64,000 bases of DNA. It comes from Bacteroidota bacterium. Its GTDB lineage: Bacteria > Bacteroidota > Bacteroidia > Chitinophagales > BACL12. The notes beneath the pieces were generated by a model. That model worked only from the letters and a program-made list of their open reading frames with translations. It did no database searches and was not told where the DNA came from. Shown one piece after another: positions 17,775 to 26,344 of this stretch. Position 1 is the first letter of the stretch. Every line of letters starts with the position of its first letter. The stretch is taken from NCBI GenBank assembly GCA_016715425.1, contig JADKAC010000007.1, positions 62,001 to 126,000 of the forward strand, given 5' to 3'. The translations under genes and the position numbers were made by a program.

Positions 17775-19556
17775 GTGAAACACTTGCGCTCTCTCAATAA
17801 ATATTTTATAAAATACAAATGGCATTTTTTATTAGGTGTGCTGTTCGTAACTCTTTCCAATATCTTCAGTGTATTATCTCCACAGGTAATTCGCAATGCA
17901 ATTGACCTGGTAGTTGAAAATATTAAATTGTATGAATCCTTTGAAGGCTTTACACTTCAAGAAGCTATCGGTAAATTATTAAGTTCGGGATTAATAGTTT
18001 TTGCTGTTGTATATATTGCATTATCCTTACTCAAAGGATTATTTATGTTTTTGATGCGCCAAACACTTATTATAATGAGCAGGCATATTGAATACGATCA
18101 AAAGAATGCATTGTATGCACATTATCAGAAACTCACTCCTGCATTTTATAAAATAAATAACACGGGAGATTTAATGAGTAGAGTTGCAGAAGATGTAGGT
18201 AGAGTGCGCCAATATGCCGGACCTGCCATTATGTATTTTTTGAATTTGTTAGTATTATTTACTCTAGTTATCTGGGCAATGATTGATGTGAGTCCGATAT
18301 TAACAATGTATGTGCTGATTCCATTGCCAATATTATCCATTTCAATTTATTATGTAAATAATATGATTGAAAAAAGAAGTGAATTGATACAAGCGCAATT
18401 ATCGCATCTCACAAGTATTGCGCAGGAAACATTTTCAGGAATCCGGGTTATAAAAGCCTACGCACAAGAAAGTAATCAGGTAAATTATTTTGAAGAGCAC
18501 AGTGAAATTTATAAAACTAGATCACTTGATCTTGCCCGCATTGATGCCATGTTTCAACCATTAATGGTTTTGCTGATTGGCCTGAGCACACTCATTACAA
18601 TTTTTATTGGCGGTTGGCAAGTGATGCAGGGAACAATTACAACAGGCAATGTAGCTGAGTTTGTAATTTATGTAAATATGCTCACCTGGCCTGTTACTTC
18701 ACTCGGTTGGGTAGTTTCTATTATTCAACGAGCTGCAGTTTCTCAAAGACGCATTAATGAATTTATGCATACCGAACCGGCAATACAAGAAGGTACAACA
18801 ACAGATTATAAAGTGCAGGGGAAAGTGGAATTTAGAAATGTGTCATTCACCTATCCGGATACGGGTATAGAAGCATTGAAAGAAATTTCTTTTACAATAG
18901 AAGCCGGACAAAAAGTGGCAATCATTGGCAGAACGGGTGCAGGAAAAACTACCATTGCCGATTTAATATTGCGACTTTATAAACCTACCTCCGGACAAAT
19001 TCTTATTGATGATATTCCAACTGAAGATTATGGCTTATCTAATTTGCGAGAAAACATTAGCTATGTGCCGCAAGATGTATTTCTATTTGGCGATTCTATT
19101 CGCAATAATATCACCTTTGGTTTGGAAGATATTCCCTTGGAAACCATTCGTCAATTTGCAAAATTTGCTTCTATTGATAATGAAATTTCTGAGTTTCCAA
19201 AAGGTTATGAAACCCTTATTGGTGAAAGAGGTGTAACATTATCCGGAGGACAAAAGCAACGCATTTCAATTGCAAGATCATTCATAATAAATGCACCTGT
19301 TATTATTTTAGATGATTGTCTTTCCGCTGTAGATGCCAATACAGAAAAAACAATTTTGGAAAATATGCATCAATTCATAAAATCTAAAACTGCAATTATT
19401 ATAACGCATCGTGTTTCATCATTAATGGATTATGACAAGATAATTGTATTAGATGATCATCGCATAAAAGAAGCGGGAACACATGCTGAATTGGTGAAAA
19501 GAAAAGGTATTTATTACGACATATTGGAAAGCCAAAAATCAGAAGATAAGGAATAA
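17775..19556 (+). CDS. ABC transporter, fused permease and ATPase (MsbA-like exporter half)
   Basis: 593 residues: a six-helix ABC_membrane domain (about 15-320), then the nucleotide-binding domain. Walker A GRTGAGKT is at 385-392, the signature LSGGQKQ at 489-495, Walker B VIILDDCLSAVD near 510-521, and the H-loop ITHR near 545. All catalytic motifs are intact. Homodimeric exporters of this type flip lipids or extrude drugs; the substrate is unknown. Translation starts at GTG 17775, with a TAAATTTG box ending only four bases earlier, so the mRNA may be nearly leaderless. It diverges from the dehydrogenase gene. Confidence 0.92.
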   Translation: MKHLRSLNKYFIKYKWHFLLGVLFVTLSNIFSVLSPQVIRNAIDLVVENIKLYESFEGFTLQEAIGKLLSSGLIVFAVVYIALSLLKGLFMFLMRQTLIIMSRHIEYDQKNALYAHYQKLTPAFYKINNTGDLMSRVAEDVGRVRQYAGPAIMYFLNLLVLFTLVIWAMIDVSPILTMYVLIPLPILSISIYYVNNMIEKRSELIQAQLSHLTSIAQETFSGIRVIKAYAQESNQVNYFEEHSEIYKTRSLDLARIDAMFQPLMVLLIGLSTLITIFIGGWQVMQGTITTGNVAEFVIYVNMLTWPVTSLGWVVSIIQRAAVSQRRINEFMHTEPAIQEGTTTDYKVQGKVEFRNVSFTYPDTGIEALKEISFTIEAGQKVAIIGRTGAGKTTIADLILRLYKPTSGQILIDDIPTEDYGLSNLRENISYVPQDVFLFGDSIRNNITFGLEDIPLETIRQFAKFASIDNEISEFPKGYETLIGERGVTLSGGQKQRISIARSFIINAPVIILDDCLSAVDANTEKTILENMHQFIKSKTAIIITHRVSSLMDYDKIIVLDDHRIKEAGTHAELVKRKGIYYDILESQKSEDKE

Positions 19557-19627
19557 ATATTTTGTAATTTTTAAAATATTATTATATTTCGGAAGAATTT
19601 ATCATAAACCCAATAAAAAAAATCACT

Positions 19628-20089
19628 GTGGATCAAGAAAACAGAAACCAAAATGATAGTGTATTTTCAAGAAAAATACGGGCTGGAAGAAGAAGAACTT
19701 ATTTTTTTGATGTGAAGACTACAAAGGCCAATGATTATTATTTAACCATTACTGAAAGCAAGAAAAGGATGGATAATAATGGTTACGAAAGGCATAAAGT
19801 ATTTATTTATAAAGAAGACTTCAATAAATTTTTGGCAGAGATGACGGAGTCCGTTAATTATATTAAATCGCAAATGCCTGATTTTGATTTCGACTCATTC
19901 AGTCATGTATATGATCAGGATGATAACCATTCGGATTATCATGAAAAAGAAAATCATTCAACAGAAAATACTACTACTGATGAAATGAAAGAAATCCCTG
20001 AACCGGAATCGAAACAAGAGGATACTATTAAGGATAATACTCCACCGGAGAACACGGAAATTGATAATCATGAAGATTTGAAATGGTGA
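19628..20089 (+). CDS. PUR-domain nucleic-acid-binding protein (DUF3276)
   Basis: 153 residues starting at GTG 19628. The N-terminal 95 residues (SVFSRKIRAGRRRTYFFDVK, KANDYYLTITESKKR, RHKVFIYKEDFNKFLAEMTE) match the DUF3276 PUR-alpha-like domain, a compact beta-beta-beta-beta-alpha fold that binds single-stranded DNA or RNA in Borrelia and Bacteroides relatives. The C-terminal 55 residues are acidic and low-complexity (NDHSDYHEKENHSTENTT...), probably disordered. It lies 71 bases after the ABC exporter gene, with an AT-rich hairpin-like stretch between. Confidence 0.85.
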   Translation: MDQENRNQNDSVFSRKIRAGRRRTYFFDVKTTKANDYYLTITESKKRMDNNGYERHKVFIYKEDFNKFLAEMTESVNYIKSQMPDFDFDSFSHVYDQDDNHSDYHEKENHSTENTTTDEMKEIPEPESKQEDTIKDNTPPENTEIDNHEDLKW

Positions 20090-20112
20090 TAGCAAGTTTT
20101 TTCCGCTCTGCT

Positions 20113-20778
20113 TTATATTTCTCCTAAAATTTCAATATCAGTATCTGTTCCGAAAACAACACAGTAATTTGGTTTCACCATGTAATGTAGATTGTATTGA
20201 GCAACCATACCATGTTTCAATAGCAAGCCTTTCATAAATCCGGAATTGGAAATTTTAAAAGGTTTAATAAACATATCTTCTTTAAAATCCAGTTTACGTT
20301 TTCCATAGATTTTATACACCACTTCTTTGGCGCTCCAGTATAACATCAACTCCAATTTTAAATCACTATGGATTAACTGATTATTTTCTTCTTGAGATAA
20401 AAATTTATTCCGCAGAATACTAATATCTCTTGATGGGTCTTCAATATCAATTCCCACTTCAAAATCTTTGGATACTATAACCGCCGCATAATTATCAGTA
20501 TGTGATAAACTTATTTTCACATCATAATTACCTAGATATGGCTTACCCTGCGTATCAAATAATAATTCAACAAAGGCATCTGTGCCCAATACTAACTTCA
20601 ACAAATGTCTGCTTGCCAACCATGCTAATCTCCGTTTAGGGCTGCGGATAGATTCAAAATATTTTTTTTCCCAATCACCAAATTGCAACTTGGGAATAAA
20701 GTAGTCCTCCTGCTCGATAATATGCCACACTGCATAAGTAAACCCTTTGAATGATTCATTCCTGTAAATTTCAGGCAT
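20113..20778 (-). CDS. 4'-phosphopantetheinyl transferase superfamily protein
   Basis: 221 residues. Motifs of the Sfp/AcpT superfamily are present: GKPYL and KISLSHTDNYAAVIVS (about 85-110), the Mg-binding GIDIEDP (about 118-124) and WSAKEVVYKIYGKRKLDF (about 168-185). These enzymes attach phosphopantetheine from CoA to carrier-protein serines in the cytoplasm. The two-domain length matches the Sfp-like rather than the AcpS class. It is convergent with the PUR gene, and no carrier-protein gene is adjacent. Confidence 0.9.
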   Translation of the reverse strand: MPEIYRNESFKGFTYAVWHIIEQEDYFIPKLQFGDWEKKYFESIRSPKRRLAWLASRHLLKLVLGTDAFVELLFDTQGKPYLGNYDVKISLSHTDNYAAVIVSKDFEVGIDIEDPSRDISILRNKFLSQEENNQLIHSDLKLELMLYWSAKEVVYKIYGKRKLDFKEDMFIKPFKISNSGFMKGLLLKHGMVAQYNLHYMVKPNYCVVFGTDTDIEILGEI

Positions 20779-20882
20779 AGTGTAAATTATTATTCAAAAA
20801 TGGCATTTCGCTAAATTTTAATTTGAATCTCTAATGGAATCAGTTTAAATTCACATCACCAATTGTTACAAAACCTAAAGTT

Positions 20883-21104
20883 ATGATAAGATTATTCCGT
20901 TTCGTTCGCCCACAAGAAGATTTTGTGGTTATAAAAGTACCTTCAGAAATAAAAGGGAAATTAGTAGAAATCATAATTACAGAAAAGGCTCCAGACAATG
21001 ATACTGTTATAAACGCAGAGGACACTCTAATGATGGAGACTAAAGAAGATGAATTAAAAGTAATGGACAAAATCCGCAACCAGATTAATTTCTGGGATAT
21101 GTAA
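20883..21104 (+). CDS. Small protein resembling antitoxin-type AbrB/DUF2281 proteins
   Basis: 73 residues, starting MIRLFRFVRPQEDFVVIKVP. The segment VVIKVPSEIKGKLVEIIITE resembles the short beta-strand N-terminus of DUF2281 or VapB-like antitoxins (KVP-LxGKxVEVII). The acidic tail ends KVMDKIRNQINFWDM. No toxin-like partner is adjacent; upstream is a transferase and downstream a convergent secreted protein whose stop abuts this one. An antisense ORF overlaps it, so coding status is likely but not certain. Confidence 0.5.
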   Translation: MIRLFRFVRPQEDFVVIKVPSEIKGKLVEIIITEKAPDNDTVINAEDTLMMETKEDELKVMDKIRNQINFWDM

Positions 21105-21476
21105 TTACTTAAACATTTCGTCGTAAACAACCTGCATTTTCATTGCTCTGTTTTCAAAATAAGTATTCCAGTCAGTTAAAGTCCAGTCAGGCATAATATC
21201 GCTGTTCAAATAAAGAATCATCGTATTATCCGCTTGCATAACTTTATAGTTAACTACATTTTCAGAAAACATATCAAAAAACCTTTCCGCATCAGAAGCA
21301 GTTTTAAAAGGCAGTTCTGAAATATCTACAATATAAGAATCACTCAACTGCATATCCGCAGGTAAATGAATAACAAAATCTTTTCCGATGTTTGCTTTTA
21401 CCGGCTCAGATACAGTTGCTTTTGATATACTTACCATACTGATTGTGAAAATTACTATTGCTAAAATCTTTTTCAT
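21105..21476 (-). CDS. Small secreted protein of unknown function
   Basis: 123 residues with a clear signal peptide (MKKILAIVIFTISMVSISKA) and no lipobox or membrane segment after it. The mature part is about 100 residues with an acidic, mixed alpha/beta composition (FKTASDAERFFDMFSENVVNY) and no recognised motif. It is probably periplasmic or exported. It lies 45 bases downstream of the thioesterase gene on the same strand. Confidence 0.65.
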   Translation of the reverse strand: MKKILAIVIFTISMVSISKATVSEPVKANIGKDFVIHLPADMQLSDSYIVDISELPFKTASDAERFFDMFSENVVNYKVMQADNTMILYLNSDIMPDWTLTDWNTYFENRAMKMQVVYDEMFK

Positions 21477-21520
21477 ACGTTTTTAAATTATACCGCTAAA
21501 ATAATATAATAATTCTACAA

Positions 21521-21967
21521 CTATAGAGCGTATACTTCCACATCACTCAGCAATAATTTACTGATTGCAAATTCACCTTCACCTCTCGCAAGAATTTTAT
21601 TATCCTGTGAACGCAGAACTGAAGTTGCTTTAATATTTCCTTGTGCATTCATTTTCGCCACTCCTTCTGCTGTAATTAAACCACCTGTTACCGGACGAAT
21701 AAATTTTACCTGAAAGGTTTTAGTTAATATAAATTGAACGTCGTTTAAACTGGCGGCTGCAAAATATGCTGCATCATCCAACATTTTAAAATAGGCTGCA
21801 CCATGTAAACTTTTTCCTGCATGAAAAAAATGGCTGTCCACATTCCAGGTAATCATACATTTATTTGGCGCTATTTCAATACTGCTGTTTTTGAACAATT
21901 GAGTTACGGGTGCTTTCAGAAACATTTGTTCTAACCTTCTGTAATGAATGTCTTCGATTGCAATCAA
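21521..21967 (-). CDS. PaaI-like hotdog-fold thioesterase
   Basis: 148 residues with a single hotdog domain. The core helix motif is HFFHAGKSLHGAAYFKMLDDAAYFAAAS (about 46-73), with the HG-x(8)-D pattern of PaaI/YbgC-like acyl-CoA thioesterases, followed by KTFQVKFIRPVTGG. Such enzymes hydrolyse acyl-CoA thioesters. The start overlaps the end of the upstream FG-GAP fragment by four bases, so it may be co-translated. Confidence 0.85.
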   Translation of the reverse strand: MIAIEDIHYRRLEQMFLKAPVTQLFKNSSIEIAPNKCMITWNVDSHFFHAGKSLHGAAYFKMLDDAAYFAAASLNDVQFILTKTFQVKFIRPVTGGLITAEGVAKMNAQGNIKATSVLRSQDNKILARGEGEFAISKLLLSDVEVYAL

Positions 21968-22983
21968 TTTTTAATAAATGTTTTTGTTATAATTTCCTTT
22001 GAATTGCGCACCTGTAGAATATATAACCCGGATGATAAATCTTGAATATTCACAAGTGTATTTTCACCAATCATGGTATTTGAATACACTAATTGCCCTT
22101 CCATATTATACACTAAAATTTCACTCGTTGTATTTAATGGATAATATATTTGAACAACATCTCCGGCAGGATTTGGATATATTTTAAGTGGATGTAATTC
22201 TATGTTTGCAGAAACAGAAACATCAGGATCGTGTTCAAAAATTTGAATGCCTCCACGCACATTTCCCACTATAAATTCTAATGCCTCATCACCAAAAATA
22301 TTATATCCAAATATTGACGAACGGAATCCCGGAACATATCCAAGAAAGAGTGTATCCCGTTGATGAAATTCGCCGGCAAGACTTTCTTCTATCTCATCAT
22401 ACAAGTGAATAAATCCATAAAAAGAACCCACTGCCAATTGCATTAAACCTTCACTATTTCTAAACATAAAAGGCGCACTATATCCTTCGAAACTGCCGGG
22501 CTTTCTCACATCTACCCCACCCCAATTTTCACTTATTAATGTAAATGCCGGTGCAGAAGTTGTCCCCGTATTTTGATAATAACTTAAAATACCTGATGAC
22601 TTTCCTGAAATTAAATCCAATAATCCATCACCATTCACATCAAACAAACAGGGAACAGAATAACCTCCTACATCAATTGATTGATAATTAAATACAGGTG
22701 AATTAAAAGTGGCAGTATTGCCAGCACCCGCAGAATTTTCCAATAAAATAAAAGTGCCATCGTACAATCCCAATAATAAATCTATATCGCCATCGCCATC
22801 TATATCAGCGGGAAAGGGAGCTAAATCACTTAACAAATATTCATCCATTGCTGCATAATCATTCGAATAAAATTCATATTTCGGAAGAGCTGCCGTTCCA
22901 ATATTTTTATACAACCACAAGCCATACTTTTTAATATTATCCGGACCGAAAGTATTCGAGACTCCAATTAAAATATCCTGCAA
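21964..22983 (-). CDS. C-terminal fragment of a frameshifted FG-GAP secreted protein, with T9SS domain
   Basis: 339 residues containing several FG-GAP/VCBS calcium-binding repeats (DIDGDGDIDLLLGLYDG, DVNGDGLLDLISGKSSG) and a type A T9SS sorting domain (IYPNPAGDVVQIYYP ... IITKTFIKN). It has no signal peptide. It continues, one base out of frame, the fragment encoded at 22968-24119: restoring one T in the seven-T run at 23002-23008 (minus-strand sense) gives RPVFFDFNADGLQDILIGVS, matching the paralog upstream (ending 24119). The joined protein would be about 718 residues, like that 717-residue paralog. Confidence 0.8.
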   Translation of the reverse strand: MQDILIGVSNTFGPDNIKKYGLWLYKNIGTAALPKYEFYSNDYAAMDEYLLSDLAPFPADIDGDGDIDLLLGLYDGTFILLENSAGAGNTATFNSPVFNYQSIDVGGYSVPCLFDVNGDGLLDLISGKSSGILSYYQNTGTTSAPAFTLISENWGGVDVRKPGSFEGYSAPFMFRNSEGLMQLAVGSFYGFIHLYDEIEESLAGEFHQRDTLFLGYVPGFRSSIFGYNIFGDEALEFIVGNVRGGIQIFEHDPDVSVSANIELHPLKIYPNPAGDVVQIYYPLNTTSEILVYNMEGQLVYSNTMIGENTLVNIQDLSSGLYILQVRNSKEIITKTFIKN

Positions 22984-24119
22984 GCCATCCGCATTAAAAT
23001 CAAAAAAACAGGTCGTGAATTTGCACCGGCATCCACCACATGTTCGCTTAATAATGTATTGGTTTGATATTCAAATTTAAAGGTATCTGCAGTGCTGATA
23101 TTTTTATAATACCAGATATTTTCTGTATTCCAACTATTATTAAAATCATTGGGAGCTATCAGTAAATCTTTTTTTGAATCGTTATTAAAATCAATTAAAT
23201 AAGAAGCGGGAAATGTATGCAGCTTTACCGGAAAATCATAAGCAGGAAATAGTGTATCCTTCCAGATTATAGTTGCAAAATCTGCACCGCCACCATTTTC
23301 ATAATACACAATATTATCGCAGGAGACATCACCTAAAATCAAATCTTTATCCCCATCATTATCCTGATCATAAACAAGTATCGTAGAGCCAACATGTATT
23401 CTTGAATTTTCAATTTCTTCCTCAAAACCACCAATACAACTCACTCCTAATTCAGCACCGGAACAAACAGCTCCTTCATTAATCTGCCCCCAACAATAAT
23501 CCTCAATAATATAAATCAGACTATCGCAACCATAACCCATTTCAGCACTTTTATTTTTATAATACCGGAGGAATGTTCCCGATACTGCGAATGCAAGTAC
23601 ATCCATATCGCCATCATTATCTATATCATCAAATGCCATAATATCCGTACGTGCAGTATAAATAGGAATTACTATAGTTGAAGTATAAGTAAGTTTTTGT
23701 TTATAGAGATTAAAAACTATTCTGCCATCTTCAATTTCCCCTTTATATAAAATAGTACCACCGTTTTTATAGGCTAAGAAATCAGGTACATCATCGCAAT
23801 TAAAATCATGTAACACTGCCCAATCTTCTACTGCAGGAAAATTTTTTTCGTACTCAGGAGCATATTTAAATTCAGGTTCTGCAAGGCTTCCGGTATTAAT
23901 AAAAACAAGATGCTTATACGAACTGCCATCATATACATATAAATCATTTTTACCATCCTGATTCATATCTATTTCAGAAAATTGAGGAGTATTTAATCCA
24001 CCACAAAAAGGCAATTGCATTGTACCTTCTTCATTGTTAAAAACAATATCATCCTTTAAAATATATTGTCCGAATATATTACATGAAAACAATACAAATA
24101 AAATTAAAACACTACGCAT
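22968..24119 (-). CDS. N-terminal fragment of a frameshifted FG-GAP secreted protein
   Basis: 383 residues with a signal peptide (MRSVLILFVLFSCNIFGQ) and FG-GAP-like repeats with DxDxDGxxD calcium loops (DMNQDGKNDLYV, DIDNDGDMDVLAF, DQDNDGDKDLILG). The reading frame leaves the family alignment after NSRPVF and ends 11 residues later in an unrelated tail. Its ATG overlaps the stop of the upstream paralog as TAATG, so the pair is translationally coupled and arose by tandem duplication. Whether the frame break is real or an assembly error cannot be decided from sequence. Confidence 0.8.
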   Translation of the reverse strand: MRSVLILFVLFSCNIFGQYILKDDIVFNNEEGTMQLPFCGGLNTPQFSEIDMNQDGKNDLYVYDGSSYKHLVFINTGSLAEPEFKYAPEYEKNFPAVEDWAVLHDFNCDDVPDFLAYKNGGTILYKGEIEDGRIVFNLYKQKLTYTSTIVIPIYTARTDIMAFDDIDNDGDMDVLAFAVSGTFLRYYKNKSAEMGYGCDSLIYIIEDYCWGQINEGAVCSGAELGVSCIGGFEEEIENSRIHVGSTILVYDQDNDGDKDLILGDVSCDNIVYYENGGGADFATIIWKDTLFPAYDFPVKLHTFPASYLIDFNNDSKKDLLIAPNDFNNSWNTENIWYYKNISTADTFKFEYQTNTLLSEHVVDAGANSRPVFLILMRMACRIF

Positions 24120-26272
24120 TATAACTTGAATATTTTATGCACTTGTCTGTTGCCGTTATTTAATTGTATGTAAAGAAGATAAATTCCTGAAGTAACATTT
24201 TCGAGATTTAATTCTACTCTTGAACTATTCATATTTTGTTTCTGAATTATTGTACCCGAAACAGAAATCAAAGTAATCGCTGTTATATTATTTGTAGCTG
24301 CAATAAATAAAATATTTTTTGTTGGATTCGGATAAATAAGTATTTGTTCTGACGATAAATTTTCAATAGCGTCCACCGTAGATTCCTCACTATATAAAGA
24401 TAAACCTCCTCTGTAATTCCCTGTAAGTAGTTCAGGAATATTATCATTATTTATATCCTGAAAAACTGCATCCGTATATTCACCATCATCAATGTTTGAA
24501 AAACTATTTGTGAGAAGAGTAAATGATCCACTCCAATCTTCTGTAGGTTGATAATAGAATATTGTTCCTGATTCGCTACCCACCATTAACTTCCAAACAT
24601 CATCACTGTCTTTATACAAATAGGGTGTGCTGTGGCCGGTAAGCAACCCCGGATTGCGCACATCCACATCACCCCAAAATTCACTTACTAAATTATAATC
24701 CGGCGCTTCTATAGTGCCGATGTTTTCATAATAATTTAAATTGCCATTTTGCTCGCCGATAATTAAATCCGGTAAGCCGTCATTTGAAATATCAATAACA
24801 CAAGGTGAGGATGCAATACCCACATCAATACCTTTGTAAAATGCGGATTGTAAAATAAAATTAGCACTACTTCCAGAGGCTGCTGTATTTCTAAAATAAT
24901 GTAATGATCCTGTTTGCTCACCAATAATCATATCTGTACTTCCATCATTATCCATGTCGTAAAAAGCAGGATTGATATTAATAAAATTATAGGAAGCTAA
25001 GCCTGCATAATCTCTGGTAATTAATTTAAATTCCGGTGTATCTATTGTTCCTGTATTTTCATATAATGCAAGTGAAGAAGAAAAATCACCAGACTGAAAA
25101 TAACCGTAATTACCAATAATAATATCAAGCAATCCATCTTGATTATAATCAAAGAAAGCAGGGTGTGCACCTTCACCTACATCAATCATATCACTCACTA
25201 AAAAAGAATCCATTTGATAGGTAAATAAATAAGAATCATCTGCTGAATTATTTTTATAATACCAGACATTTTTAAAGTTTTCTGAAAATCCTTTTTTATT
25301 TGGTGCTACAATTAAATCCCTCTTGTTATCATTATTTATATCTAATAAAAATGGCGCTGGAAATGTAGGCAGATTCACCGGTAAATTATAAGTTGGAAAT
25401 GCGGTATCTTGTTCCATAATATATGCAGAAATTAAATCTCCACCATTTGTTAATGCATTTAAATTATTAAAAGAAAGATCTCCTAATATGATATCAATAT
25501 CATTATCTAAATCTGCATCATACGCTAAGAAAGTAGAGCCTGCATGTAAACCGGAACGTTCAGCTTCAAATCCTGAACAAAGTGTATCCAATGTTACTGC
25601 TTTATTAATTCCACTTTCATAAAAATTACCCCAGCAAGAAGTAACTAATTCCAAACTAAAAGTACCGCAAGGTTCTCCTTTTTCAATTTGCATATTCTCA
25701 AAATAATCTACAAATCCACCTGCAGGTCTGAAGTTTAAAATATCCGGATCGCCATCCATATTCACATCTACAATTGCGGGAATATCAATTACGCCAACAA
25801 ATATTTCAAAATTGAATCCGGCAGATGTATATTCCAATTTATCTATTTGTTCCGCATAATAAAAAGTGGAAGCTGATAGCTGCGAATAAAATATTTTAAT
25901 ACCATTATCATAGGATGTAAATAAATCTTCAACACCATCGCAATTCACATCTAATAACACCACAAAATTTTGCATTGCCGGAAATAATCCTTCAAAGACA
26001 GGTGCATACTCGTAATCAATTTGACCCGGAGTTCCATTATTAATAAAAGTAAGTACTTTACCCCCGGTGCGATCAAATACAAATAAATCTTTGATACCAT
26101 CTATATTTAAATCAATCTCCCAAAATTGCGGATTGTTTAATCCACCTGCAAAAGGAAATAAAGAATACTCTGCATTATTTTTTACCTGAGTAAATGGATC
26201 GTGCACATAGTTTTGAGAATATGCAAAACAAGAAACACTGCAAGCGATAAATAAAAAGAATTTGTGTAGCAT
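24119..26272 (-). CDS. FG-GAP/VCBS repeat secreted protein with T9SS sorting domain
   Basis: 717 residues: signal peptide (LHKFFLFIACSVSCFAYSQ), then many FG-GAP-type repeats spaced about 55-60 residues, each with an acidic loop such as DLNIDGIKDLFV, DVNMDGDPDILN, DADLDNDIDIILGD, DYNQDGLLDIIIG and DINNDNIPELLTG. The C-terminus (IYPNPTKNILFIAATNN ... NRQVHKIFKL) is a type A T9SS sorting domain. The repeats probably form a calcium-stabilised beta-propeller at the cell surface, by analogy with integrin-like adhesins; the ligand is unknown. It is the intact copy of a tandem pair. Confidence 0.87.
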   Translation of the reverse strand: MLHKFFLFIACSVSCFAYSQNYVHDPFTQVKNNAEYSLFPFAGGLNNPQFWEIDLNIDGIKDLFVFDRTGGKVLTFINNGTPGQIDYEYAPVFEGLFPAMQNFVVLLDVNCDGVEDLFTSYDNGIKIFYSQLSASTFYYAEQIDKLEYTSAGFNFEIFVGVIDIPAIVDVNMDGDPDILNFRPAGGFVDYFENMQIEKGEPCGTFSLELVTSCWGNFYESGINKAVTLDTLCSGFEAERSGLHAGSTFLAYDADLDNDIDIILGDLSFNNLNALTNGGDLISAYIMEQDTAFPTYNLPVNLPTFPAPFLLDINNDNKRDLIVAPNKKGFSENFKNVWYYKNNSADDSYLFTYQMDSFLVSDMIDVGEGAHPAFFDYNQDGLLDIIIGNYGYFQSGDFSSSLALYENTGTIDTPEFKLITRDYAGLASYNFININPAFYDMDNDGSTDMIIGEQTGSLHYFRNTAASGSSANFILQSAFYKGIDVGIASSPCVIDISNDGLPDLIIGEQNGNLNYYENIGTIEAPDYNLVSEFWGDVDVRNPGLLTGHSTPYLYKDSDDVWKLMVGSESGTIFYYQPTEDWSGSFTLLTNSFSNIDDGEYTDAVFQDINNDNIPELLTGNYRGGLSLYSEESTVDAIENLSSEQILIYPNPTKNILFIAATNNITAITLISVSGTIIQKQNMNSSRVELNLENVTSGIYLLYIQLNNGNRQVHKIFKL

Positions 26273-26344
26273 CGTTGTAAATTTACTAAACCCAACAAGC
26301 GTTATTAGGAAAAGAAAATGTTTATGGCTTAAATATGATATCCG

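Noticed and set aside
19555..19590. AT-rich hairpin after the ABC exporter as a terminator
   Set aside because: The stem consists only of A-T pairs (AATATTTT/AAAATATT) and no distinct T run follows, so chance pairing in AT-rich DNA is as likely.
20840..21130. Open frame on the minus strand opposite the small antitoxin-like gene
   Set aside because: Its product (FTTKCLSNYISQKLIWLRIL...) lacks a recognisable fold and is hydrophobic only as a mirror of the plus-strand gene; the plus-strand product looks more protein-like.
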